Assembly (NCBI GenBank): GCA_964035545.1
Contig: OZ037772.1
Coordinates: 13,174,818-13,238,817 of the forward strand
DNA from: Bugula neritina
Taxonomy: Eukaryota > Bryozoa > Gymnolaemata > Cheilostomatida > Bugulidae
Direction of reading: 5' to 3'
Length of the DNA stretch: 64,000 nucleotides
Shown: piece after piece, positions 1-12,504 of the stretch
Layout: each line of letters begins with the position of its first letter
Position numbering within the stretch: position 1 is the first letter of the stretch
Notes under the pieces: generated by a model
Seen by the model: only the letters and a program-made list of their open reading frames with translations
Database searches by the model: none
What the model was told of the DNA's origin: nothing
Translations under genes and position numbers: made by a program

Positions 1-119
1 CGTGAGAGTTAGACTTAGGACACGTGTAGAATTGTCTAGCCTGTTTCTCTTTGGGGTCTTCCGTACACAGCCACTCACACGCCCCGCCTCGTATGTTCTG
101 AGTTTGTACAGCATGGCAC

Positions 120-265
120 TGAGTATACAGAGCATTATATTATATTACATTATATTACATTGTATTATATTGTATTATATTATATCATATTGTATTATAT
201 TATACTATAATGTAATATATTATATTATATTACATTATATTATATTGTAATATATTATACTGCAT
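120..265. repeat. AT-rich low-complexity tract
   Basis: Irregular runs of tatat-tacat-tgtat pentamers and hexamers. No gene seen in or around it. Confidence 0.8.
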
Positions 266-375
266 CATGTTACTTACCAAATTAGTCATGAATTTAGAGC
301 AGTGGCAGTCGTCCAGACTGGAGATGACCAGACTGACTAGAATCTGAAGTATGAAGATTAGCAGCATCGTAGCTA

Positions 376-607
376 ACACCTACAACATGTCATACCACAC
401 CTACAACATGTCATACCACACCTACAACATGTTATACCACACCTACAACATGTCATACCACACCTACAACATGTCATACCACACCTACAACATGTTATAT
501 TACACCTAAAACATGTCATACCACACCTACAACAAGTTATACCACACCTGCAACATGTTATACCACACCTGCAACATGTTATACCACACCTGCAACATGT
601 TATACCA
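376..607. repeat. 21-bp tandem array
   Basis: About 11 copies of a unit reading acctacaacatgtcataccac, with substitutions such as gttat for gtcat and cctgc for cctac. The last four copies share the cctgc variant, showing local spread of a variant. Confidence 0.9.
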
Positions 608-1125
608 CAGTAGGATATATCTCAGTATATAGTAGGATATATCTCAGTATATAGTAGGATATATCTCAGTATATAGTAGGATATATCTCAGTATATAGTA
701 GGATATATCTCAGTATATAGTAGGATATATATCAGTATATAGTAGGATATATATCAGTATATAGTAGGATATATCTCAGTATATAGTAGGATATATATCA
801 GTATATAGTAGGATATATCTCAGTATATAGTAGGATATATCTCAGTATATAGTAGGATATATATCAGTATATAGTAGGATATATCTCAGTATATAGTAGG
901 ATATATCTCAGTATATAGTAGGATATCTCAGTATATAGTAGGATATATCTCAGTATATGGTAGGATATATATCAGTATATAGTAGGATATATCTCAGTAT
1001 ATAGTAGGATATATCTCAGTATATAGTAGGATATATCTCAGTATATAGTAGGATATATCTCACTATATAGTAGGATATATCTCACTATATAGTAGGATAT
1101 ATCTCACTATATAGTAGGATATATC
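607..1125. repeat. 22-bp tandem array
   Basis: About 23 copies of agtaggatatatctcagtat plus at. It directly abuts the preceding 21-bp array. Variants (atatatc for atatctc; ctcacta near the end) are clustered. No coding potential. Confidence 0.9.
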
Positions 1126-1129
1126 TCAG

Positions 1130-4100
1130 GACAGGTTAGGAAAATAGCTAGAATTATAAATCTGAACAAATCATAATAGAAAGGTAACAATAGAAAAGCA
1201 AAATTAGCAAGGAAACAGTGTGAAGGTAATCATGAGAAGGTGTATTAATGGGAAAGTGTATTAATGAGCAACAATAAAGCAGAACAAGCAACTTAAAGCA
1301 TTACCTCGGGGCAAGGAATCTATCTAAAACAGTACAATATCGTGAAGTAGATGACAGGAGAGCAGCAGGAAGTCTTACCGTGAAAATGCAGTATCCATTG
1401 CAGTGTGTAGCATTGAGTCGCAACGTCCTCATACCCGTGAGTGAGTCATATCGAGTGAAGCAACACGGACAAACGCTAGATGATGGAGATATAAAATGAG
1501 CACACACTAGCACACACTTGCTACACAACTTCACACGTTAATACTAACAGACCTGAAAAAAAATCAAGAACAACCTACAGAAATGGATATCGATATGAAG
1601 ACCCACAAATGTTGCAGTTGTGAACAAAATGTCATATTTGATAATTCCACTTTTCTAACTATATACACATGTCAGATTAAGATCTAGAGAATTTGAAAAT
1701 ACATTACTCCGTACCAGCATGAGTATCATTTTGCGTTTATCACAATCAGTATCACTATCACTATGTCATTGTATCATAAGTTAAAGTATAACAATTAGGC
1801 CTATTAGTATTAGGATTGACGGATTGTCCTTGAGAATGAAATTACAAATAATAGTACTAATAGTAGTAATAATACGAATACTGATAGGTATACTAATTTT
1901 AATAATAATTATAAATAATTATAATAGATAAACAAGTAAGTCAAGTAAGTAAGTCAAGTATTACTACTACTCTACTACTACTACTACTAGTACTACTACT
2001 ACTAGTGGTAGCAGTAGTAGTATTACTATTACAGTTGAGTAGTACTACTACTAGTAGTAGTACTACTAGTACTAGTACCACTATGACTATGACTATCATT
2101 ATCAGTATCAGTATGACTATGACTATGAGTATGAGTATCATCTTCGGCTTCACTATGAATACAGATTATTTATCATCAAAATCACCAACAATATGAAGAT
2201 GAATTACTATTAAAAATACAATGCTATAATCATTAATCAGAATGAATATGATAACCATTATGAGAATCACAATGATTGTAAAACTAAATCAAAATGAAAA
2301 TGATAATCAAAATCATAACGACAACGAATATCAATAATCATAACTACACCTTGACCTAAACATAATAAATAATATTGCTAATTGTTACTGCAATCCTTAT
2401 AGTTACAATAATAATAGTTGAAGTAATGCTAAAAATAAAATAATATTACCGTTACGACTACTAAAAAAATGCCATTTTCTAATTTTAAAATAGTACTAGT
2501 AGTTCTAGTAGTACTAGTCGACAGGAAGTCACATTTCTCATAGATCATGTGCGTTTATACACAATAGTTGACAACTCCATATATTTTGTTAGAGAAGTTA
2601 TTGAGCTACAAGGCGACATTAAATAGAGAACTCAAATCACGAGGTAGTCGTATTTGTTCATATTCATATTGACATAAAATTAAAGAATCATCTAAATTTG
2701 CGCCATCAGTTAAATTAGTTTCAGTCCAGTTAGATGACTATCGATATATTTCACTTAAACGGCTCTTAACTGGACGACTTCTATTCAGGTGACTCTCACT
2801 TGAACTTGAAGTTAATTTAAAATAAATCAAGTTGAACTTTTAGTTTTACTTTGAGAATTGAAAAAATTAAATTTAAAGACATTTAATACTAAATTGCATT
2901 TATTTTGGTTTCATGTGAATTTATATTTCATGTGCACAGCCATAGCTGTTCAACTGAAGCCATGTATATTGTATACAGTATAGGTGTATACTTATAGCAT
3001 TAACTGAAGCATAATGATATTGATAATAATATTGTAATTAATATTATTATTATGAATCATTGATGATTGAACTTGAAGTCATTGCTGATTGCTAATTTTA
3101 ATGTAATTGCTTCAACAGCTTGCATGAGCCATATCCATATGGCGTATTGTCTATTAATATTCCATTTAAGTGATGACTCACTGATCATCATCGTGAAGGA
3201 TTAAGTCCAAGATGCCCAATATTTTTTTTAAATATTATAATTTTATACTATTTATAAAAAAAAAACTTTTAGACTATCACTAATATCTTACAAATTTATT
3301 AATATTGTATTCATTCAATTTTAAAGTTTAAAGTAGCCAAATATATTTAATTTTAATTATCATCTGCAAATTATATTTGCAAGCAATATTTGGGGTCATC
3401 TAGCTGGAAGTCGTCTGCCACGAACGATGCCGAACGTGGACTTGGTGCTACATTTGTCCAACTAAATCAATATAAATATATTAGTTATTACTAAATCTCA
3501 AAGTCAAGTTTAACTCAACATTTACATTTAAATTATAATACTAATCGTAAATGTACTTGTAATTCATTGACTCCACCATTGTCTTTGTGAATATTTATTA
3601 AGTTGCTTGTGTCTACTCATAGTCATACTGTCTATGATAATGTTATTATTATTAAGGATATTATTAATTAAGCTTATAATTGAATTAAATTATACTAATA
3701 GTAATACTTATAGATATTGTATATCTGTGAGTGGGAGAATCCTTGCTATTATAAGTATCAATATGACTATGATACTCACTATGGGCATCTATATAATATA
3801 AATATGTTAAAAACTTTGACCCTTTACTTTTAATTTAGTTTAGGCTTGAAGTTAAAATTAAAGTTCATTACTGTCATGGCCCTAAATATAAGAGCTTAAT
3901 CATAATGTGGATGCCATAGAATTAGACACTCGGCAGAAAGTAACGTTGATGTAACATGGCATAGTGATGGCATTAGCTACTATTACTATTAGTGCTGCTA
4001 AGTTTGGCTGGAATATTATTAAATTCAAGTGCTGTGGCATTGTAATTGCAAATAACTGATAGTAATTTAAAATGCTTTTATACGTAAATAAATTACTATG

Positions 4101-5170
4101 ATTATCTCCTCTCCTTACATCTTGAGTTTTTCATTAGATAATAATAGATATTTAGGTGCACCTTATGTTATCTACTTCTATATAATTATTGTACCCAAAT
4201 CCTTACATTTAGTTATCTAATCATAATTCTTTTAGATTTTGGAAAAAAATTGTTGTTTTGTTTGTGGTTATTTGCTATTCTCAAGTTTTGATAAATGGCA
4301 TGTTGTTGATGGATAAATTTTGAATGCTAGAGCCACCAACTTACAAGTAGTTACTACAATAAGTGACATGGGAGGGAGCAAGTGGTACCTAGCAAATTCC
4401 TACTACGAACTCACTGCACAGGTATGACTTATTTATGTTTTCTTTTGGAGGTGTAAGTTTGCAAGAAATGTGTAAATGGTTTAATTCCACTTAGACTCCC
4501 AATCAGACGACTTCAATTTAGATGACTTTATTTGAAGGCATTAAAAATAAAAGAATATTATGATCACTGTGAATGCGGACATACCCTGCCATGAGACTTT
4601 TTCTGAATAGAGAGAGGCTGCATTCAAATTTCAGCAGTCATATCATCGTTTGCAGTTATATTTCAGAGTTTAAAGTAATCAAATGTGTTTAAACATCTTC
4701 TTATTGATAAAATAAAAATAGTTTAAATATTTGATAGCATTCCAACAAATTTCTCAACTAATAACTGCTGAAGTAGATCATTTTTCTTTCATAAGAAATA
4801 TTTCTTGTTGTAAATAAGAATTTGAAGGATTAAAGTAGTCAAATATATTTAAATGTCGTCTGCACGTATATTTGATAGCAATATTAGGAGTTATCTATCT
4901 GCGGTATTTCAACTAATAGCCCCTGGGGGCCATCTATCTGGAATGACACCAATGTATAATGTAAATTATACACAATACACCAACCATCACCCCCTTCTCT
5001 GCACAAGTTTATTTAATGCTTTAAAACTGCAAAAGTAGTTCAGTGTTTTAATATCTAGTGACAGATTCCAGTGTTGCCAAATCTACAGCAGTTTCTGTAT
5101 TAAATGTTATCAAATGTCTTTTTTACATCAACATTTCTTCACACTTTTCACAGCTTGCACTGTTGGGAAT
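1130..5170. other. AT-rich intergenic stretch without a recognisable gene
   Basis: No exon with coding-like composition is visible on either strand. The short ORFs here are low complexity. Between about 1720 and 2330 the DNA has a texture of permuted six-base words of the form agtatg, actatg and agtatc, and tactac/tagtag triplet runs with actagt palindromes (1965-2085). The same texture returns at 13680-13800, 36480-37900 and 39000-39500. Confidence 0.6.
3327..4945 (+). repeat. Dispersed degenerate repeat family (three copies)
   Basis: Three similar segments lie at about 3327-3440, 4665-4745 and 4830-4945. They share an AAAGTAGTCAAATATATTTA-like stretch followed by a (C/T)ATCTGC element, a 'GCAATATT(A/T)GG' element and 'ATCTA(G/T)CTGGAA'. 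They are not tandem and carry no obvious terminal repeats or coding. They could be decayed copies of a non-autonomous element. Confidence 0.45.
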
Positions 5171-5186
5171 GAAGTTACGCACTTTT

Positions 5187-5325
5187 AATAGCTGCACTGT
5201 TAAGGAATGAGATAGCTGCACTGTTAAGGAATGAGATAGCTGTACTGTTGAGGAATGAGGTAGCTGCACTGTTGAGGAATGAGGTAGCTGCACTGTTAAG
5301 GAATGAGGTAGCTGCACTGTTGGGG
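5187..5325 (+). repeat. 24-bp tandem array, open in one frame
   Basis: Six copies of a unit like gctgcactgttaaggaatga plus gata or ggta. On the plus strand one frame is open through the whole array and reads as an eight-residue repeat AALLRNE(V/I), which would be strongly amphipathic. It closes at TGA in 'CTCACAATGA' without a convincing donor, so I do not call it an exon, although it sits just upstream of a Bcl-2-like gene. Confidence 0.75.
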
Positions 5326-5445
5326 AATGAAGCCATGAAGCTGTTGAGCTCACAATGAGGCATTCAAAAGCTGAAGAGCCTTCAGTGAGTTGACTAGCTA
5401 AATGCCATTCTGACTGATTTCAAGCAAACAGAGCTGGTCTCCGTC

Positions 5446-8400
5446 ATGCAGTCTGCTGGTGATCAAGAATGTGGTGAGAGACAGCCAAGGTGTGAGGAGA
5501 GACAACCAAGGTGTGAGGAGAGACAACCAAGGTGTGAGGAGAGACAACCAAGGTGTGAGGAGAGACAACCAAGGTGTGAGGAGAGACAACCAAGGTGTGA
5601 GGAGAGACAACCAAGGTGTGGGGAGAGACAACCAAGGTGTGGGGAGAGACAACCAAGGTGTGAGGAGAGACAACCAAGGTGTGAGGAGAGACAACCAAGA
5701 TGTGAGGAGAGACAAGAGGAAGAGACTGCTAGTGTGACTCCCTGCACACCAGTTCCGTTCAAGGACTGCCGAGCTGTTCCTAGTCTTCCCTCAGATGTGT
5801 TGGCTTCACTGATTCTGTTTGAGTAAGTGTATATTCTCTTAGAGTAAGTGTATATTCTCTTAGAGTAAGTATATATTCTCTCAGAGTAAGTATATATTCT
5901 CTCAGAGTAAGTATATATTCTCTTAGAGTAAGTATATATTCTCTTAGAGTAAGTGTATATTCTCTTAGAGTAAGTATATATTCTCTTAGAGTAAGTATAT
6001 ATTCTCTTAGAGTAAGTATATATTCTCTTAGAGTAAGTATATATTCTCTTAAAGTAAGTATATATTCTCTTAGAGTAAGTATATATTCTCTTAGAGTGAG
6101 TATATATTCTCTTAGAGTAAGTGTATATTCTCTTAAAGTAAGTGTATATTCTCTCAGAGTGAGTGTATATATTCTCTCAGAGTAAGTGTATATTCTCTTA
6201 GAGTAAGTGTATATATTCTCTTAGAGTAAGTGTATATTCTCTTAGAGTAAGTGTATATTCTCTTAGAGCAAGTATATATTCTCTTAGAGTAAGTGTATAT
6301 TCTCTTAGAGTAAGTGTATATTCTCTTAAAGTAAGTGTATATTCTCTTAGAGTAAGTGTATATATTCTCTTAGAGTAAGTGTATATTCTCTTAGAGTAAG
6401 TGTATATTCTCTTAGAGCAAGTATATATTCTCTTAGAGTAAGTATATATTCTCTTAGAGTAAGTGTATATTCTCTTAGAGTAAGTATATATTCTCTTAGA
6501 GTAAGTGTATATTCTCTTAGAGCAAGTATATATTCTCTTAGAGTAAGTATATATTCTCTTAGAGTAAGTGTATATTCTCTTAGAGTAAGTGTATATTCTC
6601 TTAGAGTAAGTGTATATTCTCTTAGAGTAAGTGTATATTCTCTTAAAGTAAGTATATATTCTCTTAGAGTAAGTGTATATTCTCTTAGAGTAAGTGTATA
6701 TTCTCTTAGAGTAAGTGTATATTCTCTTAAAGTAAGTATATATTCTCTTAGAGTAAGTACATATATTTGCAGGGTGCGTCGTATAAGACGCTACGTACCT
6801 GATCACGCTGCTAAGAGCATATACTATGCCTACCTGAACGACAGGAAAATTAACTACTTGGACCACAAGCCGGATGCTCAGGTGGTGGAGGTGACTGATG
6901 CGTGTGAGTTTACAACTATGTAATATAGTAATATAACTGTGTAATATAGTAATATAACTGTGTAATATAGTAATATAACTGTGTAATATAGTAATATAAC
7001 TGTGTAATATAGTAACATAACTGTGTAATATAGTAACATAACTGTGTAATATATAGTAATATAACTGTGTAATATATAGTAATATAACTGTTTCAGTAAA
7101 CCACTTCAAGACCAAGTACACTGCAAATCTTGATGCCAAACAGGAAATGGCGATGGCATTGCTTCAACCGGCTGAGTTTGAGGAGAGGAAGTTGAAGTTC
7201 ACCACTTACCTCATTGCTTCCATTGAATATGACAGTACGCCTGCCCATTCCGTCTTCAACATCCTAGTGGTGGGTGTGGCTACTAGATAGTATAATATAC
7301 TAGATAGTATATATTAGTTAGTACGTGTATATTATATAGTATATACTAGATAGTATATATTAGTTAGTACGTGTATATTATATAGTGTATACTATATATT
7401 AGTTAGTACGCATATATACTGGACAGTCTGTGTATCCTTACAGTACATGACTCTGGTGAGGGACTGGTCCCTGGTGGCCCTCATGCAGAATAAGCACCAC
7501 TGGGTATATGATTACTTAGACTGGTTTGGGTCCATAGTCGATCCGATGGTCCACCTGATATTCAGTCAGGGAGGCTGGGTGAGTCTCCTAGCTGTACTAT
7601 AAGCATATACTCTCCCTACTAGCTGTACTATAAGCATATACTCTCCCTACTAGCTGTACTATAAGCATATACTCTTCCTACTAGCTGTACTATAAGCATA
7701 TACTCTCCCTACTAGCTGTACTATAAGCATATACTCTCCCTACTAGCTGTACTATAAGCATATTATACTCTCCCTACTAGCTGTACTATAAGCATATACT
7801 CTTCCTACTAGCTGTACTATAAGCATATACTCTCCCTACTAGCTGTACTATAAGCATATACTCTCCCTACTAGCTGTACTATAAGCATGTACTCTCCCTA
7901 CTAGCTGTACTGTAAGCATATACTCTCTCTACTAGCTGTACTATAAGCATATACTCTCCCTACTAGCTGTACTATAAGCATATTATACTCTCCCTACTAG
8001 CTGTACTATAAGCATATACTCTCCCTACTAGCTGTACTATAAGCATATACTCTCCCTACTAGCTGTACTATAAGCATATTATACTCTCCCTACTAGCTGT
8101 ACTATAAGCATATACTCTTCCTACTAGCTGTACTATAAGCATATACTCTCCCTACTAGCTGTACTATAAGCATGTACTCTCCCTACTAGCTGTACTATAA
8201 GCATGTACTCTCCCTACTAGCTGTACTATAAGCATATACTCTCCCTACTAGCTGTACTATAAGCATATACTCTCCCTACTAGCTGTACTATAAGCATATA
8301 CTCTTCCTACTAGCTGTACTATAAGCATATACTCTCCCTACTAGCTGTACTATAAGCATATACTCTTCCTACTAGCTGTACTATAAGCATATACTCTCCC

Positions 8401-8545
8401 CACTAGCTGTACTGTAACATATACTCTCCTTACCAGCTGTAATATAAACATATATTTCTAGGGCTGTGCCATTAGACAGTTCCTGTCCGATAATTTGGTT
8501 GCGAGGCCCGCAAAACCAGGACCATATTGCTCGACTAGCCTTTAA
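5446..8545 (+). CDS. Bcl-2 family protein 1 (BH1-BH2 fold, N-terminal CEERQPR repeat)
   Basis: Five exons join in frame: 5446-5822, 6773-6903, 7097-7269, 7444-7578, 8462-8545, giving 299 residues if the ATG at 5446 is the start. Residues about 5-90 are a seven-residue CEERQPR repeat. The rest reads as a Bcl-2 fold: an amphipathic BH4-like start (ILFEVRRIRRYVPDHAAKS), a BH3-like helix (VTDALNHFKTKY), a BH1-like region (HSVFNILVYMTLVRDWSLV) and a BH2 motif (FSQGGWGCAIRQFL). The intron falls exactly after GGW in phase 0, the intron site typical of Bcl-2 family genes. The protein ends 14 residues after that motif, so no C-terminal membrane anchor is present. Family role: binding other Bcl-2 proteins at mitochondria or ER to control apoptosis; pro- or anti-survival cannot be decided. 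The true start may lie upstream, since tag|CTAAATGCC near 5399 could be an acceptor. Confidence 0.8.
5466..5713 (+). repeat. 21-bp coding minisatellite in Bcl-2-like gene 1
   Basis: About twelve copies of gtgaggagagacaaccaagg plus t. The period is a multiple of three, so reading is kept; it encodes CEERQPR or CGERQPR in the gene frame. All three plus frames are nearly open, but the gene frame continues into the conserved exon. Confidence 0.85.
5823..6760 (+). repeat. 21-bp intronic array, every unit a splice donor
   Basis: About 44 copies of gtaagtgtatattctcttag plus a fill intron 1. The array starts at the first intron base: the exon ends TTTGA and each unit ends in ga followed by gtaagt, so every copy is a near-consensus donor. 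The acceptor is atatatttgcag just after the array. Confidence 0.95.
6911..7090 (+). repeat. Intronic array, 19-21-bp unit
   Basis: About nine copies of aactgtgtaatatagtaata fill intron 2 of Bcl-2-like gene 1, between the donor gtgagt at 6904 and the acceptor tttcag. Confidence 0.9.
7285..7415 (+). repeat. Intronic imperfect array
   Basis: Units around gatagtatatattagttagt and acgtgtatattatatag alternate in intron 3 of Bcl-2-like gene 1. Confidence 0.75.
7588..8415 (+). repeat. 31-bp intronic array
   Basis: About 26 copies of a 31-bp unit (agctgtactataagcatata then ctctccctact) fill intron 4, beginning nine bases after the donor. Variants (tattatactc, atgtactc, ctcttcc) recur at intervals, suggesting multi-unit duplication. 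Confidence 0.95.
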
Positions 8546-8705
8546 GGGACGCCCATACACTGCCCTGTCTCAGTTTGACCTCTCCTCTAGCAACCAGTTG
8601 TATATCATTACATGATACTGGAGTTCACTATAGTTATTCTTGTTAGATGCTTTGTTTATTAATAAGATATGTCTGTAAAATATATTATGGGTTTCATTAT
8701 TTCAC

Positions 8706-8711
8706 AATAAA
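8706..8711 (+). terminator. Poly(A) signal of Bcl-2-like gene 1
   Basis: AATAAA about 160 bases past the TAA stop, in a T-rich 3' flank. Confidence 0.6.
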
Positions 8712-9111
8712 ATGAATGATATTCTTTGCAGAACCATGTTTCAAGTTCTGAGTAGTAAATAAATAGAACACATGGAGTGCACATGTACCAAGTTAGAATA
8801 ATACAGGTGACTAAAGTAGCAGCCACATGAGCCTAAGTGAAGGCAACAATAACAGAAATCTACATCACTTTATTTATTAAAGTCAATCTACCAGTTTACA
8901 AATCTTGAATGTGAATTCCTCTTAAAAACCTTGATTAGTGTCAACTGGAGTATACAGAAAGGAACATTTACAAGTTTCTTTGCAAAATAATTGTATGCAT
9001 TTCTTGTAAATGTTAGCTTTGTGGAGTTATCTTTCCTCTGCAGTACATTTAGCATAAGGCGAGTTACTTATTAACTTGTTATGAATAACTTCCAACATAG
9101 AAACAATAATG

Positions 9112-9541
9112 TGCTACACAATAAACTAGTAGGCCAAGCTTTGCTGCTACACAATAAACTAGTAGGCCAAGCTTTGCTGCTACACAATAAACTAGTAGGC
9201 CAAGCTTTGCTGCTACACAATAAACTAGTAGGCCAAGCTTTGCTGCTACACAATAAACTAGTAGGCCAAGCTTTGCTGCTACACAATAAACTAGTAGGCC
9301 AAGCTTTGCTGCTACACAATAAACTAGTAGGCCAAGCTTTGCTGCTACACAATAAACTAGTAGGCCAAGCTTTGCTGCTACACAATAAACTAGTAGGCCA
9401 AGCTTTGCTGCTACACAATAAACTAGTAGGCCAAGCTTTGCTGCTACACAATAAACTAGTAGGCCAAGCTTTGCTGCTACACAATAAACTAGTAGGCCAA
9501 GCTTTGCTGCTACACAATAAACTAGTAGGCCAAGCTTTGCT
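9112..9541. repeat. 33-bp array of 13 identical copies
   Basis: Thirteen copies of acacaataaactagtaggcc then aagctttgctgct without a visible substitution, a sign of very recent expansion or active homogenisation. The period is divisible by three, so ORFs of about 150 codons run through it on both strands (LHNKLVGQALL on plus); these show no codon-level signature of selection. Each unit has an AATAAA and a HindIII site. Confidence 0.97.
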
Positions 9542-10861
9542 GAGCTACAAGTAGAACGATGCACAGTGAGCATGACTCATTTGCTGGTGCTGTTAGAGTA
9601 ATTATAAAACTTGGCTGATCTACCATTTACAGCACAGATCACTTTCACAGACCTTGCCGCTGACACGACAAATATATCTTTACAGGTGAAATATAATATA
9701 ATTGCAATGGTTTGTTGTTATTTCTGTTTCTATCAGGCATATAATATACAAGTATTTCAAGACTTGAGATGCTTCCCCCAAAAGAGCTAATTTAAAAGCT
9801 GCTCATTTTGCTCAAAATATATTATCGTACCCTCTGTGATTAGTAAATTATCAAATTATGCTAGTTATAATAATTAGGAATAAAAGCATATTTATAATAT
9901 TCTATAAAATAGGAATAATAATATTGTTGTTTGGAATCCGGAAGCCCCTTCACAGTTAGTTTAAGGTCATTACTTTCCACATTCAGGCACTGCTTTATGT
10001 TATATATAAACGGTTTCCAGGGGATAGCTCGAACAGTTTTTGTCTCACATTAACAAATTTTACATGAAAAGATAGCTCTTGCATTCCTCTTTCATATACT
10101 TTTTTTAATTTTTCAATAAAAAATTTTCTGAGAAAGTTGTTGCATAATAAGTAAAATTTTACACCCTCCATGTTCCACTGCTGTAGCACAGGGGATTCAT
10201 TTTATAAAGTCTAAAAGTTAAACTTGACATTCCTTGATATGTTTTCTCTAATATACTTTCTTTGTTTTTTGAAATTCTGTTTATGCTCTTCACAATTTGG
10301 TAAAAACATACACCATTTTGCAAGTTTCACTGCAATTATCTAAATTCTTCATATGGTGGTTCTAGCTACGCTCCTGTGACTAATTATAACATTCCCAGTA
10401 CGTTTGCCGCTCTGCGCGCTATCCCAATAACATATAGTACCCTCTCGCACAAATTGGCAATCTATTGGATTTCTGCCAATATAATGTTCCCTGTTTTACA
10501 TTAGCACTTAGCTGAATCATCTCACTATGTTACAATCTATTGACAATGCCTCAGCACAACATAATTCTTTGTTTGTTTGGCAGAGTTAATTTCAGCTAAA
10601 TCACTTCACTTTGCAGTCTTGTCAGTAAAGGTCTGTCTATAGTGCAGCAGTTGTACTTCCAGTTTCTCTAATTCACATATGATTATTTTAAGTACATTGT
10701 ATTCTATAAGATCAATTTAAAGTTTAGCCCAGTGTTCAGTAGCTAAGTATTATGCATGTATGTTGTCTTACTGTTGAACAAAAGTTAAAAAAAACTTTAC
10801 AATTATAGCCATATTTATTATACATGCGTAGGATTTGCATAAATTGACAAAAAAAAGTGCA

Positions 10862-10940
10862 GCATACTAGGATTGAACCATGACCAACCAGCTTCTCGCT
10901 GACGCCTTTAACCTCTGGACCACGCAGTCATCGTTAATAA
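10862..10940 (-). mobile_element. tRNA-Ser-like SINE head (fragment)
   Basis: On the minus strand an A-box-like TGCGTGGTCCAGAGGTTAAA is followed about 30 bases later by the B-box-like GGTTCAATCC. The first part resembles tRNA-Ser. The arms do not pair well enough for a working tRNA, so a tRNA-derived SINE relic is the best reading. Confidence 0.5.
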
Positions 10941-11679
10941 ATCGCCAACTATATGAGTAACTATGAGTACATAAATATTTTGCTCGCAAATGGGTTATAA
11001 TTATTAGGCTGTCAATTCATGTTGATAGCAGTCAACTGTTGCAATAGTCTAGGGTTACTAGCAAAGCTAATGGTTTTGAACAAATAACCCAAAAGTTTAA
11101 AAATAAGTAGCTTGCGTATTACTAGCTACAAAAACAGGTCTGAAATAGACTGGTAAAGCAAGCTCTTATTGTAGAGTTTGCAGATGTGCTCTAAAATAAA
11201 ACTTAAACTGTATGCTATTACATAAGTATTTGTATGCGAGAGATATAAATGGACATTACTGAGTTTCTGGAAAACAACATACTTGAAGTTAACTTTGACA
11301 ATGGTGTTTTCTTTTCATCATAGCTAGCCTATAGCATAAATCTCTAATCATATGAATCTTTATGAAGCCCACAGCTCATGTAAGGGTGGCAATGTAATTT
11401 GAAACGAACAATTATGTTGCTGCATTGTGTCTAAGGTATATTAGAGAGCAGAATTTGGTTTTACTAGCCTACCCCAACGGCATTCTACAATGCAGCTTAT
11501 ATGCTGGCAGTTGTAATAAGTACAGCCGATAGCAAGGTTACTATCACTGCTAGCTCTGTGCAGTATGTAACCTCTTGAATAATTGCGCCAATTTTAAACT
11601 CTTGGAAGTTGGCCAAGTTATCATATCGCAGCCAGCCACCGGAGACAAAGCATCAGAGCTATTCATATAATATTATACT

Positions 11680-11755
11680 GATGCACTTGGTAGCAGAGTG
11701 GCTAATCTAATATAGTTCATAGTTCAACACCCTTTACTTTGGGAATACAGCCTCT
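11680..11755 (+). mobile_element. Possible tRNA-like SINE head (fragment)
   Basis: TGGTAGCAGAGTGGCTAATC resembles an A box and AGTTCAACACC a weak B box 25 bases on. The stems do not pair convincingly. Low confidence; listed because it resembles the better examples nearby. Confidence 0.3.
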
Positions 11756-12504
11756 TTTTTTAGGTTTACCTTACAAAGCATGAAAATATCTAAACTGATA
11801 TTCTGATAATTTAGAGGTACATTTTGAAAACTAGGTTAATTGCACTTGTTTGCACAACAACAATAATAAAATAGATATTATGCAGTATAATAAAAACACA
11901 CATAATACTATATAATATATTATAATGATAATAATATAATATTATAAGTACCATTACTGCATTTTATAAATCACATGGTTGCCAAAAAAATGTATCACAA
12001 ATTTTGTAATTATACATCAAAAATAGAACTAGCTAGGCAGCAGGTTAGAATAGAGTAAATTTTTAAAACATGAAATCATGATTTGACTATTGTTTTATTT
12101 AGGCCAACCAACCTAGGAATACAAGATTGGGTTTTAGCTGACAGTTTATAACATTTAGCTTTTGAGCCAGCAGCACTGGCACTTGTGAAGTATAGGCAAA
12201 GTTAGTGAAGCGAGACTAACAAGCACTCAAATACAAGGCATATTGAGACACAATAACAAGTCAGGAGCGTATAAATTAAAAAGAATGTGGAAGGGGGACT
12301 ATGTTTTTCAACAAGCTATAACTTAAACATGAATTGGCTTTTGAAAAAAATAAAAAAGTATATTGGAGAACATAAGTTTCTTTATCTTTTCATATTTTTT
12401 TTGTTCCTGTGACATTCAACCTGTTCGAGCTATCAGTGGAACATTGTTCATATAGAACATAAAGCACCTGGCAAAGAGCCAGAAAGTGAAAAGTATGACC
12501 TTAA

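Noticed and set aside
9071-9573. Putative repeat protein encoded by the 33-bp array
   Set aside because: Identical units, both strands open, no signal peptide, no supported start or domain.
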